NCBI GenBank assembly: GCA_964019135.1
Contig: OZ025261.1
Coordinates: 32,472,029-32,536,028, forward strand
DNA length: 64,000 nt
Origin: Arenicola marina
Lineage: Eukaryota > Annelida > Polychaeta > Arenicolidae
Direction of reading: 5' to 3'
Shown one piece after another: positions 9,386 through 22,299 of the stretch (position 1 is its first letter; each line of letters starts with the position of its first letter). The translations under genes were made by a program, and so were the position numbers. Below the pieces are notes generated by a model. That model was not told the origin of the DNA. It saw only the letters and a program-made list of their open reading frames with translations, and did no database searches.

Positions 9386-9829
9386 CCGTGGATTACTTTC
9401 TCTCTTAACGGTGAAAGTTAATTCCCCAAACTAAACTATCAAGCAAATGTCATAACTTCATGTCATATGGAGAGTCCATGCATTTGAAAGTGGACCAAAT
9501 GACGCGAGAAGGTCACTTTCATACCACCAGCCCACTCAGGAACCTCTGACCCCCAATGAAACGTTTTCTAATGTATGCAATTGTCCAATGACGCACGATT
9601 AAGATTAAATCATCGATTAGGACCCGTCAGATATCTTAACATGTCTTTCTTAAGGCAGAATCGGGGGCTCCCTTCTCGGGTCCTTGCAACTGCAAACACC
9701 GGTCTATCAAGTAACGACAATCATAATTAGAATCAAAGATCAGACATTCGAAATCATTCGAAAAGAATTTGCCAGTGCCTGAGAGTAAACAAACGAATAC
9801 ACCTGATTCGGATTTGGAAATTGTTACAG

Positions 9830-10063
9830 TGGTTGTTACAATTGTGGTTGACTAAGTTTACTACATTAGAGGGAAAAAAGTTTTACATTTGCGGTTGAGG
9901 TTTTATTACATTTGAGGGAAATTTGTTGTTACATTTGAAGGCGATGTTACATTTGCGGGGAAAAAGTTACTGCATTTCTGGGTTTTGCTACATTAGAGGG
10001 AAAAAAGTTGTTGGATTTACGGGTTATTACATTAGTGGGAAATTATTATACTTGAGGCCTCAA
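9830..10063 (-). repeat. Right terminal inverted repeat of the foldback element
   Basis: Reverse-complement partner of 7694-7926, with the same subrepeat order (TTACATTTGNGGG cores). It ends in the 14-bp perfect palindrome CTTGAGGCCTCAAG (10051-10064). Confidence 0.8.
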
Positions 10064-10289
10064 GAGGGGCACCCACCCCTGCCTGGTATATCCATGGAAA
10101 ATCAATAAGGAAAACTGGATCTTCAGCATGTATTTCACGGGTGGATCCTGTGCTTTGGGGCCGCTTTTGAGCATGTATTTCGTGTATTTTATGGGGTCGA
10201 TGCGTATAGATGTCTGACATTTTAAAATGTACATTTTAACGGACCATCTATTTTCACCCGGTTACCGACGATAAGTCTATGCGGAAATA

Positions 10290-10620
10290 TCATGGACGGC
10301 CTTGAGCGATGGTTTGGTTATCGATGCCATGGTTTGTGGTTCGGATCCCCGTGGGTGAAAGACGGTGTAGAGAGCTGTACGATATGGGTGGAGCTTCTGT
10401 CAGTGCAGCTTGCAGCTTTCTTGCTTGTTGTTCTAGGCCCGGGTGAGCAGGCGCATTTTCCCCGTAGTCAGCAGCTCTCGGAAGATGACATGTGGGACCA
10501 GGCACATACATGAAGATGCCGCGCGGTTTTTGGCGTAACTCGGCAGGGCGATCAGCCTTGTATAACTGTTCATTGCCCCCCTTGTCCGGTGGATAGGGTA
10601 CACATCCACGCACCTAACCA
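10290..10620 (+). mobile_element. Second tRNA-SINE-like sequence
   Basis: A-box-like GATGGTTTGGTTATC at 10308-10322 and B-box-like GGTTCGGATCCCC at 10338-10350 form a tRNA-type promoter head. The roughly 270-base tail contains no recognisable protein. Its body differs from the copy at 6797. No target duplication was found, so the borders are approximate. Confidence 0.4.
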
Positions 10621-10665
10621 TTGCATTTTTACCTTTTTTCCAACAAGGATATTGGTCTTAATGTC

Positions 10666-10695
10666 AAGAGAGAGGGAGAGAGAGAGAGAGAGAGA
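10666..10695 (+). repeat. (GA)n simple repeat
   Basis: About 15 GA dinucleotides with a single interruption. Confidence 0.95.
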
Positions 10696-11100
10696 TAATT
10701 ATTTGGGGTAAATCCTTAAGCGCGGTACCCAACATCTTTGCTATTCGACGTATTATCGTACTTGTACTTTGGGACTTGATTGGGACTTGATTTGATTGGC
10801 TAATAAAATACCTTTATTTGGATAGTTTTGATACTTGTTTATAGGTGTGCTGTTGTCAAGTTCCTCACAAAGTGTCGGACGTCAACCGGAACCCCTTAAA
10901 TAAGAAAGAGGAGCTAGACCGATTCGATCCGAAGAGTTTTTAGGGACATATACGTTAACTTGCGCAAGATTTTCCGACGACCAATGTTCTCACGAGTATC
11001 ACAGAAACACTTAAAACAAATGTCATGTCTCAATCATTTAATAATATTGTTACAAATTGAGTTACAGGAGAAATGATGTGAGTTGAAGTCTGGAGTGTAA
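10696..11100. other. Intergenic DNA
   Basis: No gene or repeat recognised. On the minus strand this lies just past the predicted poly(A) site of the homeobox gene. Confidence 0.5.
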
Positions 11101-11124
11101 CTAGCAGAGGAGCCTAGCTGAAGT

Positions 11125-11130
11125 TTTATT
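11125..11130 (-). terminator. Poly(A) signal AATAAA
   Basis: The minus strand reads GGAAATAAAACTTC. It is 174 bases past the TGA of the last (left-edge) satellite unit, a normal 3' UTR length. The consensus 56-bp unit contains no AATAAA, so this is a natural terminator for a transcript crossing the array in the homeobox direction. Confidence 0.5.
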
Positions 11131-11234
11131 TCCATAAATAGGTCGTTGCGCAGCTTGTGAATACCAAGGTCGACAAGCTTTCTTTGGAGCTGCAGGCAAA
11201 GTGACAACTGAACACTTGTCCCTTCCTAAACAGC

Positions 11235-11290
11235 GACAAATGTCGCGATGACAAATGTCGCGATGAAAAATGTCGCGATGACAAATGACG
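11235..11290 (-). repeat. 15-bp tandem repeat at the array edge
   Basis: Nearly four copies of GACAAATGTCGCGAT (each containing the near-palindrome ACAAATGTCGCGA) directly abut the left end of the 56-bp array, inside the presumed 3' UTR. It is unrelated in sequence to the 56-bp unit. Confidence 0.85.
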
Positions 11291-11303
11291 TGTTCCCATG
11301 CTT

Positions 11304-11366
11304 TCACAATAAGTGGGTGACGTCCATCAGGGCCAGTGAGGCGGCGTGTTGCTTGGCTTTCACAAT
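11304..11366 (-). other. Left-edge satellite unit encoding an OAR-like C-terminus and stop
   Basis: The minus strand reads IVKAKQHAASLALMDVTHLL and then TGA (11304-11306). VKAKQHAASL matches the OAR consensus LR-KA-(K/R)-(E/Q)-H-A-A of paired-class homeodomain proteins, a motif normally found near the protein end. The unit carries changes absent from the array consensus (DVTHLL instead of DVTNSL), as expected of an edge copy that escaped homogenisation. It may be the closest surviving version of the original gene end. A bona fide 3' UTR appears to follow to the left. Confidence 0.5.
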
Positions 11367-14300
11367 GAGTTGGTGACGTCTATCAGGGCCAGTGAGGCGG
11401 CGTGTTGCCAGGCTTTCACAATGAGTTGGTGACGTCTATCAGGGCCAGTGAGGCGGCGTGTTGCCTGACTTTCACAATGAGTTGGTGACGTCTATCAGGG
11501 CCAGTGAGGCGGCGTGTTGCCTGGCTTTCACAATGCGTTGGTGACGTCTATCAGGGCCAGTGAGGCGGCGTGTTGCCTGGCTTTCACAATGAGTTGGTGA
11601 CGTCTATCAGGGCCAGTGAGGCGGCGTGTTGCCTGGCTTTCACAATGAGTTGGTGACGTCTATCACGGCCAGTGAGGCGGCGTGTTGCCTGGCTTTCACA
11701 ATGAGTTGGTGACGTCTATCAGGGCCAGTGAGGCGGCGTGTTGCCTGGCTTTCACAATGAGTTGGTGACGTCCATCAGGGCCAGTGAGGCGGCGTGTTGC
11801 CTGGCTTTCACAATGAGTTGATGACGTCTATCAGGGCCAGTGAGGCGGCGTGTTGCCTGGCTTTCACAATGAGTTGGTGACGTCCATCAGGGCCAGTGAG
11901 GCGGCGTGTTGCCTGGCTTTCACAATGAGTTGGTGACGTCCATCAGGGCCAGTGGGGCGGCGTGTTGCCAGGCTTTCACAATGAGTTGGTGACGTCCATC
12001 AGGGCCAGTGAGGCGGCGTGTTGCCTGGCTTTCACAATGAGTTGGTGACGTCCATCAGGGCCAGTGAGGCGGCGTGTTGCCAGGCTTTCACAATGAGTTG
12101 GTGACGTCTATCAGGGCCAGTGAGGCGGCGTGTTGCCTGGTTTTCACAATGAGTTGGTGACGTCCATCAGGGCCAGTGAGGCGGCGTGTTGCTTGGCTTT
12201 CACAATGAGTTGGTGACGTCTATCAGGGCCAGTGAGGCGGCGTGTTCCCTGGCTTTCACAATGAGTTGGTGACGTCCATCAGGGCCAGTGAGGCGGCGAG
12301 TTGCTTGGCTTTCACAATGAGTTGGTGACGTCCATCAGGGCCAGTGAGGCGGCGTGTTCCCTGGCTTTCACAATGAGTTGGTGACGTCTATCAGGGCCAG
12401 TGAGGCGGCGTGTTGCCTGGCTTTCACAATGAGTTGGTGACGTCCATCAGGGCCAGTGAGGCGGCGTGTTGCCTGGTTTTCACAATGAGTTGGTGAGGTC
12501 CATCAGGGCCAGTGAGGCGGCGTGTTGCCTGGCTTTCACAATGAGTTGGTGACGTCTATTAGGGCCAGTGAGGCGGCGTGTTGCCTGGCTTTCACAATGA
12601 GTTGGTGACGTCTATCAGGGCCAGTGAGGCGGCGTGTTGCCAGGCTTTCACAATGAGTTGGTGACGTCGATCAGGGCCAGTGAGGCGGCGTGTTGCCTGG
12701 CTTTCACAATGAGTGGTTGACGTCTATCAGGGCCAGTGAAGCGGCGTGTTGCCTGGCTTTTACAATGACTTGGTGACGTCTATCAGGGCCAGTGAGGCGG
12801 CGTGTTGCCTGGCTTTCACAGTGAGTTGGTGACGTCCATCAGGGCCAGTGAGGCGGCGTGTTGCCTGGCTTTTACAATGAGTTGGTGACGTCCATCAGGG
12901 CCAGTGAGGCGGAGTGTTGACTGGCTTTCACAATGAGTTGGTGACGTCCATCAGGGCCAGTGAGGCGGAGTGTTGACTGGCTTTCACAATGAGTTGGTGA
13001 CGTCCATCAGGGCCAGTGAGGCGGAGTGTTGACTGGCTTTCACAATGAGTTGGTGACGTCCATCAGGGCCAGTGAGGCAGCGTATTCCCTGGCTTTCACA
13101 ATGAGTTGGTGACGTCCATCAGGGCCAGTGAGGCGGCGTGTTGCTTGGCTTTCACAATGAGTTGGTGACGTCCATCAGGGCCAGTGAGGCGGCGTGTTGC
13201 CTGGCTTTCACAATGAGTTGGTGACGTCCATCAGGGCCAGTGAGGCGGCGTGTTGCTTGGCTTTCACAATGAGTTGGTGACGTCCATCAGGACCAGTGAG
13301 GCGGAGTGTTGACTGGCTTTCACAATGAGTTGGTGACGTCCATCAGGGCCAGTGAGGCGGAGTGTTGACTGGCTTTCACAATGAGTTGGTGACGTCCATC
13401 AGGGCCAGTGAGGCAGCGTATTCCCTGGCTTTCACAATGAGTTGGTGACGTCCATCAGGGCCAGTGAGGCGGCGTGTTGCTTGGCTTTCACAATGAGTTG
13501 GTGACGTCCATCAGGGCCAGTGAGGCAGCGTATTCCCTGGCTTTCACAATGAGTTGGTGACGTCCATCAGGGCCAGTGAGGCGGCGTGTTCCCTGGCTTT
13601 CACAATGAGTTGGTGACGTCTATCAGGGCCAGTGAGGCGGAGTGTTGACTGGCTTTCACAATGCGTTGGTGACGTCCATCAGGGCCAGTGAGGCAGCGTA
13701 TTCCCTGGCTTTCACAGTGAGTTGGTGACGTCCATCAGGGCCAGTGAGGCGGCGTGTTGCTTGGCTTTCACAATGAGTTGGTGACGTCCATCAGGGCCAG
13801 TGAGGCGGCGTGTTCCCAGGCTTTCACAATGAGTTGGTGACGTCCATCAGGGCCAGTGAGGCGGCGTGTTCCCTGGCTTTCACAATGAGTTGGTGACGTC
13901 TATCAGGGCCAGTGAGGCGGAGTGTTGACTGGCTTTCACAATGAGTTGGTGACGTCCATCAGGGCCAGTGAGGCGGCGTATTCCCTGGCCTTCACAATGA
14001 GTTGGTGACGTCCATCAGGGCCAGTGAGGCGGCGTGTTGCTTGGCTTTCACAATGAGTTGGTGACGTCTATCAGGGCCAGTGAGGCGGCGTGTTCCCTGG
14101 CTTTCACAATGAGTGGTTGACGTCCATCAGGGCCAGTGAGGCGGCGTGTTGCCTGGCTTTCACAGTGAGTTGGTGACGTCTATCAGGGCCAGTGAGGCGG
14201 CGTGTTGCCTGGCTTTCACAATGAGTTGGTGACGTCTATCAGGGCCAGTGAGGCGGCGTGTTGCCTGGCTTTCACAATGAGTTGGCGACCTCCATCAGGG

Positions 14301-17300
14301 CCAGTGAGGCGGCGTGTTGCTTGGCTTTCACAATGAGTTGGTGACGTCTATCAGGGCCAGTGAGGCGGCGTGTTGCTTGGCTTTCACAATGAGTTGGTGA
14401 CGTCCATCAGGGCCAGTGAGGCGGAGTGTTGACTGGCTTTCGCAATGAGTTGGTGACGTCCATCAGGGCCAGTGAGGCAGCGTATTCCCTGGCTTTCACA
14501 ATGAGTTGGTGACGTCCATCAGGGCCAGTGAGGCGGCGTGTTGCTTGGCTTTCACAATGAGTTGGTGACGTCTATCAGGGCCAGTGAGGCGGCGTGTTCC
14601 CTGGCTTTCACAATGAGTTGGTGACGTCCATCAGGGCCAGTGAGGCGGAGTGTTGACTGGCTTTCACAATGAGTTGGTGACGTCCATCAGGGCCAGTGAG
14701 GCAGCGTATTCCCTGGCTTTCACAATGAGTTGGTGACGTCCATCAGGGCCAGTGAGGCGGCGTGTTGCTTGGCTTTCACAATGAGTTGGTGACGTCCATC
14801 AGGGCCAGTGAGGCGGCGTGTTGCTTGGCTTTCACAATGAGTTGGTGACGTCTATCAGGGCCAGTGAGGCGGCGTGTTCCCTGGCTTTCACAATGAGTTG
14901 GTGACGTCCATCAGGGCCAGTGAGGCGGAGTGTTGACTGGCTTTCACAATGAGTTGGTGACGTCCATCAGGGCCAGTGAGGCAGCGTATTCCCTGGCTTT
15001 CACAATGAGTTGGTGACGTCCATCAGGGCCAGTGAGGCGGCGTGTTGCTTGGCTTTCACAATGAGTTGGTGACGTCTATCAGGGCCAGTGAGGCGGCGTG
15101 TTCCCTGGCTTTCACAATGAGTGGTTGACGTCCATCAGGGCCAGTGAGGCGGCGTGTTGCCTGGCTTTCACAGTGAGTTGGTGACGTCTATCAGGGCCAG
15201 AGAGGCGGCGTGTTGCCTGGCTTTCACAATGAGTGGTTGACGTCTATCAGGGCCAGTGAGGCGGCGTGTTGCCTGGCTTTCACAATGAGTTGGCGACGTC
15301 CATCAGGGCCAGTGAGGCGGCGTGTTCCTTGGCTTTCACAATGAGTTGGTGACTTTTATCAGGGCCAGTGAGGCGGCGTGTTGCTTGGCTTTCACAATGA
15401 GTTGGTGACGTCCATCAGGGCCAGTGAGGCGGAGTGTTGACTGGCTTTCACAATGAGTTGGTGACTTCTATCACGGCCAGTGAGGCGGCGTGTTGCTTGG
15501 CTTTCACAATGAGTTGGTGACGTCCATCAGGGCCAGTGAGGCGGAGTGTTGACTGGCTTTCACAATGAGTTGGTGACGACTATCAGGGCCAGTGAGGCGG
15601 CGTGTTGCTTGGCTTTCACAATGAGTTGGTGACGTCTATCAGAGCCAGTGAGGCGGCGTGTCGCCTGGCTTTCACAATGAGTTGGTGACGTCCATCAGGG
15701 CCAGTGAGGCAGCGTATTCCCTGGCTTTCACAATGAGTTGGTGACGTCCATCAGGGCCAGTGAGGCGGCGTGTTGCTTGGCTTTCACAATGAGTTGGTGA
15801 CGTCCATCAGGGCCAGTGAGGCGGAGTGTTGACTGGCTTTCACAATGAGTTGGTGACGTCTATCAGGGCCAGTGAGGCGGCGTGTTGCTTGGCTTTCACA
15901 ATGAGTTGGTGACGTCCATCAGGGCCAGTGAGGCGGAGTGTTCCCTGGCTTTCACAATGAGTTGGTGACGTCTATCAGGGCCAGTGAGGCGGCGTGTTGC
16001 TTGGCTTTCACAATGAGTTGGTGACGTCTATCAGGGCCAGTGAGGCGGCGTGTTCCCTGGCTTTCACAATGAGTTGGTGACGTCCATCAGGGCCAGTGAG
16101 GCGGCGTGTTGCTTGGCTTTCACAATGAGTTGGTGACGTCCATCAGGGCCAGTGAGGCGGCGTGTTGCTTGGCTTTCACAATGAGTTGGTGACGTCCATC
16201 AGGGCCAGTGATGCGGCGTGTTGCCTGGCTTTTACAATGACTTGGTGACGTCCATCAGGGCCAGTGAGGCGGAGTGTTGACTGGCTTTCACAATGAGTTG
16301 GTGACGTCCATCAGGGCCAGTGAGGCGGAGTTTTGACTGGCTTTCACAATGAGTTGGTGACGTCCATCAGGGCCAGTGAGGCGGAGTGTTGACTGGCTTT
16401 CACAATGAGTTGGTGACGTCCATCAGGGCCAGTGAGGCGGAGTGTTGACTGGCTTTCACAATGAGTTGGTGACGTCCATCAGGGCCAGTGAGGCAGCGTA
16501 TTCCCTGGCTTTCACAATGAGTTGGTGACGTCCATCAGGGCCAGTGAGGCGGCGTGTTGCTTGGCTTTCACAATGAGTTGGTGACGTCCATCAGGGCCAG
16601 TGAGGCGGCGTGTTCCCTGGCTTTCACAATGAGTTTGTGACGTCTATCAGGGCCAGTGAGGCGGCGTGTTGCCTGACTTTCACAATGAGTTGGTGACGTC
16701 TATCAGGGCCAGTAAGGCGGCGTGTTGCCTGGCTTTCACAATGAGTTGGTGACGTCCATCAGGGCCAGTGAGGCGGCGTGTTCCCTGGCTTTCACAATGA
16801 GTTGGTGACGTCTATCAGGGCCAATGAGGCGGAGTGTTGACTGGCTTTCACAATGAGTTGGTGACGTCCATCAGGGCCAGTGAGGCAGCGTATTCCCTGG
16901 CTTTCACAGTGAGTTGGTGACGTCCATCAGGGCCAGTGAGGCGGCGTGTTGCTTGGCTTTCACAATGAGTTGGTGACGTCCATCAGGGCCAGTGAGGCGG
17001 CGTGTTCCCTGGCTTTCACAATGAGTTGGTGACGTCCATCAGGGCCAGTGAGGCGGCGTGTTCCCTGGCTTTCACAATGAGTTGGTGACGTCTATCAGGG
17101 CCAGTGAGGCGGCGTGTTCCCTGGCTTTCACAATGAGTTGGTGACGTCCATCAGGGCCAGTGAGGCGGCGTGTTCCCAGGCTTTCACAATGAGTTGGTGA
17201 CGTCCATCAGGGCCAGTGAGGCGGCGTGTTCCCTGGCTTTCACAATGAGTTGGTGACGTCCATCAGGGCCAGTGAGGCGGCGTGTTCCCTGGCTTTCACA

Positions 17301-20300
17301 ATGAGTTGGTGACGTCCATCAGGGCCAGTGAGGCGGCGTGTTCCCTGGCTTTCACAATGAGTTGGTGACGTCCATCAGGGCCAGTGAGGCGGCGTGTTCC
17401 CTGGCTTTCACAATGAGTTGGTGACGTCCATCAGGGCCAGTGAGGCGGCGTGTTCCCTGGCTTTCACAATGAGTTGGTGACGTCCATCAGGGCCAGTGAG
17501 GCGGCGTGTTCCCTGGCTTTCACAATGAGTTGGTGACGTCCATCAGGGCCAGTGAGGCGGCGTGTTCCCTGGCTTTCACAATGAGTTGGTGACGTCTATC
17601 AGGGCCAGTGAGGCGGCGTGTTCCCTGGCTTTCACAATGAGTTGGTGACGTCCATCAGGGCCAGTGAGGCGGCGTGTTCCCAGGCTTTCACAATGAGTTG
17701 GTGACGTCCATCAGGGCCAGTGAGGCGGCGTGTTCCCTGGCTTTCACAATGAGTTGGTGACGTCCATCAGGGCCAGTGAGGCGGCGTGTTCCCTGGCTTT
17801 CACAATGAGTTGGTGACGTCCATCAGGGCCAGTGAGGCGGCGTGTTCCCTGGCTTTCACAATGAGTTGGTGACGTCCATCAGGGCCAGTGAGGCGGCGTG
17901 TTGCCTGGCTTTCACAATGAGTTGGTGACGTCTATCAGGGCCAGTGAGGCGGAGTGTTGACTGGCTTTCACAATGAGTTGGTGACGTCCATCAGGGCCAG
18001 TGAGGCAGCGTATTCCCTGGCTTTCACAATGAGTTGGTGACGTCCATCAGGGCCAGTGAGGCGGCGTGTTGCTTGGCTTTCACAATGAGTTGGTGACGTC
18101 TATCAGGGCCAGTGAGGCGGCGTGTTCCCTGGCTTTCACAATGAGTGGTTGACGTCCATCAGGGCCAGTGAGGCGGCGTGTTGCTTGGCTTTCACAGTGA
18201 GTTGGTGACGTCTATCAGGGCCAGTGAGGCGGCGTGTTGCCTGGCTTTCACAATGAGTTGGTGACGTCCATCAGGGCCAGTGAGGCGGAGTGTTGACTGG
18301 CTTTCACAATGAGTTGGTGACGTCCATCAGGGCCAGTGAGGCAGCGTATTCCCTGGCTTTCACAATGAGTTGGTGACGTCCATCAGGGCCAGTGAGGCGG
18401 CGTGTTGCTTGGCTTTCACAATGAGTTGGTGACGTCCATCAGGGCCAGTGAGGCGGCGTGTTGCTTGGCTTTCACAATGAGTTGGTGACGTCTATCAGGG
18501 CCAGTGAGGCGGCGTGTTCCCTGGCTTTCACAATGAGTTGGTGACGTCCATCAGGGCCAGTGAGGCGGAGTGTTGACTGGCTTTCACAATGAGTTGGTGA
18601 CGTCCATCAGGGCCAGTGAGGCAGCGTATTCCCTGGCTTTCACAATGAGTTGGTGACGTCCATCAGGGCCAGTGAGGCGGCGTGTTGCTTGGCTTTCACA
18701 ATGAGTTGGTGACGTCTATCAGGGCCAGTGAGGCGGCGTGTTCCCTGGCTTTCACAATGAGTTGTTGACGTCCATCAGGGCCAGTGAGGCGGCGTGTTGC
18801 CTGGCTTTCACAGTGAGTTGGTGACGTCTATCAGGGCCAGTGAGGCGGCGTGTTGCCTGGCTTTCACAATGACTTGGTGACGTCCATCAGGGCCGGTGAG
18901 GCGGCGTGTTCCCTGGCTTTCACAATGAGTGGTTGACGTCCATCAGGGCCAGTGAGGCGGCGTGTTACCTGGCTTTCACAATGAGTTGGTGACGTCTATC
19001 AGGGCCAGTGAGGCGGCGTGTTGCTTGGCTTTCACAATGAGTTGGTGACGTCTATCAGGGCCAGTGAGGCGGCGTGTTGCCTGGCTTTCACAATGAGTTG
19101 GTGACGTCCATCAGGGCCAGTGAGGCAGCGTATTCCCTGGCTTTCACAATGAGTTGGTGACGTCCATCAGGGCCAGTGAGGCGGCGTGTTGCTTGGCTTT
19201 CACAATGAGTTGGTGACGTCCATCAGGGCCAGTGAGGCGGAGTGTTGACTGGCTTTCACAATGAGTTGGTGACGTCTATCAGGGCCAGTGAGGCGGCGTG
19301 TTGCTTGGCTTTCACAATGAGTTGGTGACGTCCATCAGGGCCAGTGAGGCGGAGTGTTCCCTGGCTTTCACAATGAGTTGGTGACGTCTATCAGGGCCAG
19401 TGAGGCGGCGTGTTGCTTGGCTTTCACAATGAGTTGGTGACGTCTATCAGGGTCAGTGAGGCGGCGTGTTGCCTGGCTTTCACAATGAGTTGGTGACGTC
19501 TATCAGGGCCAGTGAGGCGGCGTGTTGCTTGGCTTTTACAATGAGTTGGTGACGTCCATCAGGGCCAGTGAGGTGGAGTGTTCCCTGGCTTTCACAATGA
19601 GTTGGTGACGTCTATCAGGGCCAGTGAGGCGGCGTGTTGCTTGGCTTTCACAATGAGTTGGTGATGTCTATCAGGGCCAGTTAGGCGGCGTGTTGCCTGG
19701 CTTTCACAATGAGTTGGTGACGTCCATCAGGGCCAGTGAGGCGGCGTGTTGCCTGGCTTTCACAATGAGTTGGTGACGTCTATCAGGGCCAGTGAGGCGG
19801 CGTGTTGCCTGGCTTTCACAATGAGTTGGTGACGTCTATCAGGGCCAGTGAGGCGGCGTGTTGCCTGGCTTTCACAATGAGTTGGTGACGTCCATCAGGG
19901 CCAGTGAGGCGGCGTGTTGCCTGGCTTTCACAATGAGTTGGTGACGTCCATCAGGGCCAGTGAGGCGGCGTGTTGCCTGGCTTTCACAATGAGTTGGTGA
20001 CGTCTATCAGGGCCAGTGAGGCGGAGTGTTGCCTGGCTTTCACAATGAGTTGGTGACGTCTATCAGGGCCAGTGAGGCGGCGTGTTGCCTGGCTTTCACA
20101 ATGAGTTGGTGACGTCCATCAGGGCCAGTGAGGCGGCGTGTTGCCTGGCTTTCACAATGAGTGGTTGACGTCCATCAGGGCCAGTGAGGCGGCGTGTTGC
20201 CTGGCTTTCACAATGAGTTGGTGACGTCCATCAGGGCCAGTGAGGCGGCGTGTTGCCTGGCTTTCACAATGAGTTGGTGAGGTCTATCAGGGCCAGTGAG

Positions 20301-22299
20301 GCGGCCTGTTGCCTGGCTTTCACAGTGAGTTGGTGACGTCTATCAGGGCCAGTGAGGCGGCGTGTTGCCTGGCTTTCACAATGAGTTAGTGAGGTCCATC
20401 AGGGCCAGTGAGGCGGCGTGTTGCCTGGCTTTCACAATGAGTTGGTGACGTCTATCAGGGCCAGTGAGGCGGCGTGTTGCTTGGCTTTCACAATGAGTTG
20501 GTGACGTCTATCAGGGCCAGTGAGGCGGCGTGTTCCCTGGCTTTCACAATGAGTGGTTGACGTCCATCAGGGCCAGTGAGGGGGCGTGTTGCTTGGCTTT
20601 CACAATGAGTTGGTGAGGTCCATCAGGGCCAGTGAGGCGGCGTGTTGCCTGGCTTTCACAATGACTTGGTGACGTCCATCAGGGCCAGTGAGGCGGCGTT
20701 TTGCTTGGCTTTCACAATGAGTGGTTGACGTCCATCAGGGCCAGTGAGGCGGCGTGTTACCTGGCTTTCACAATGAGTTGGTGACGTCTATCAGGGCCAG
20801 TGAGGCGGCGTGTTGCCAGGCTTTCACAATGAGTTGGTGACGTCTATCAGGGCCAGTGAGGCGGCGTGTTGCCTGGCTTTCACAATGAGTTGGTGACGTC
20901 TATCAGGGCCAGTGGGGCGGCGTGTTGCCTGACTTTCACAATGAGTTGGTGACGTCCATCAGGGCCAGTGAGGCGGCGTGTTGCTTGGCTTTCACAATGA
21001 GTTGGTGACGTCTATCAGGGCCAGTGAGGCGGCGTGTTGCCTGGCTTTCACAATGAGGGGTTGACGTCCATCAGGGCCAGTGAGGCGGCGTGTTGCCTGG
21101 CTTTCACAGTGAGTTGGTGACGTCTATCAGGGCCAGTGAGGCGGCGTGTTGCCTGGCTTTCACAATGAGTTGGTGACGTCTATCAGGGCCAGTGAAGCGG
21201 CGTGTTGCTTGGCTTTCACAATGAGTTGGTGACGTATATCAGGGCCAGTGAGGCGGCGTGTTGCCTGGCTTTCACAATGAGTTGGTGACGTCCATCAGGA
21301 CCAGTGAGGCGGCGTGTTGCTTGGCTTTCACAATGAGTTGGTGACGTCCATCAGGGCCAGTGAGGCGGCGTGTTGCCTGGCTTTCACAATGAGTGGTTGA
21401 CGTCCATCAGGGCCAGTGAGGCGGCGTGTTGCCTGGCTTTCACAGTGAGTTGGTGACGTCTATCAGGGCCAGTGAGGCGGCGTGTTGCCTGGCTTTCACA
21501 ATGAGTTGGTGAGGTCCATCAGGGCCAGTGAGGCGGCGTGTTGCTTGGCTTTCACAATGAGTTGGTGACGTCCATCAGGGCCAGTGAGGCGGCGTGTTGC
21601 CTGGCTTTCACAATGAGTGGTTGACGTCCATCAGGGCCAGTGAGGCGGCGTGTTGCCTGGCTTTCACAGTGAGTTGGTGACGTCTATCAGGGCCAGTGAG
21701 GCGGCGTGTTGCCTGGCTTTCACAATGAGTTGGTGACGTCTATCAGGGCCAGTGAGGCGGCGTGTTCCCTGGCTTTCACAATGAGTTGGTGACGTCCATC
21801 AGGGCCAGTGAGGCGGCGTGTTGCTTGGCTTTCACAATGAGTTGGTGACGTCCATCAGGGCCAGTGAGGCGGCGTGTTGCCTGGCTTTCACAATGAGTGG
21901 TTGACGTCCATCAGGGCCAGTGAGGCGGCGTGTTGCCTGGCTTTTACAGTGAGTTGGTGACGTCTATTAGGGCCAGTGAGGCGGCGTGTTGCCTGGCTTT
22001 CACAATGAGTTGGTGACGTCCATCAGGGCCAGTGAGGCGGCGTGTTGCTTGGCTTTCACAATGAGTTGGTGACGTCCATCAGGGCCAGTGAGGCGGCGTG
22101 TTGCCTGGCTTTCACAATGAGTGGTTGACGTCCATCAGGGCCAGTGAGGCGGCGTGTTGCCTGGCTTTCACAGTGAGTTGGTGACGTCTATCAGGGCCAG
22201 TGAGGCGGCGTGTTGCCTGGCTTTCACAATGAGTTGGTGACGTCTATCAGGGCCAGTGAGGCGGCGTGTTGCCTGGCTTTCACAATGAGTTGGTGACGT

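Larger units (their letters stand above)
7692..10061. mobile_element. Foldback/Mutator-like element with about 233-bp inverted ends
   Basis: Positions 7694-7926 and 9830-10063 are inverted copies of each other at roughly 85-90% by eye, ending in TTGAGSCCTCAA. The 9-bp sequence AAGAGGGGC occurs at 7683-7691 and 10062-10070 and is the likely target duplication, although on the left it is not flush with the repeat end. Long inverted ends plus a 9-bp duplication suggest a non-autonomous Mutator-like or foldback element. The interior holds no transposase, only GC-rich palindromic repeats. Confidence 0.7.

Noticed and set aside
8267-9421. Several 60-190 codon open frames on both strands
   Set aside because: They lie in GC-rich palindromic satellites of the foldback element, and the translations are repeat artefacts.
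10290-10613. 107-codon minus-strand frame
   Set aside because: Overlaps a tRNA-SINE-like repeat and has no recognisable domain.
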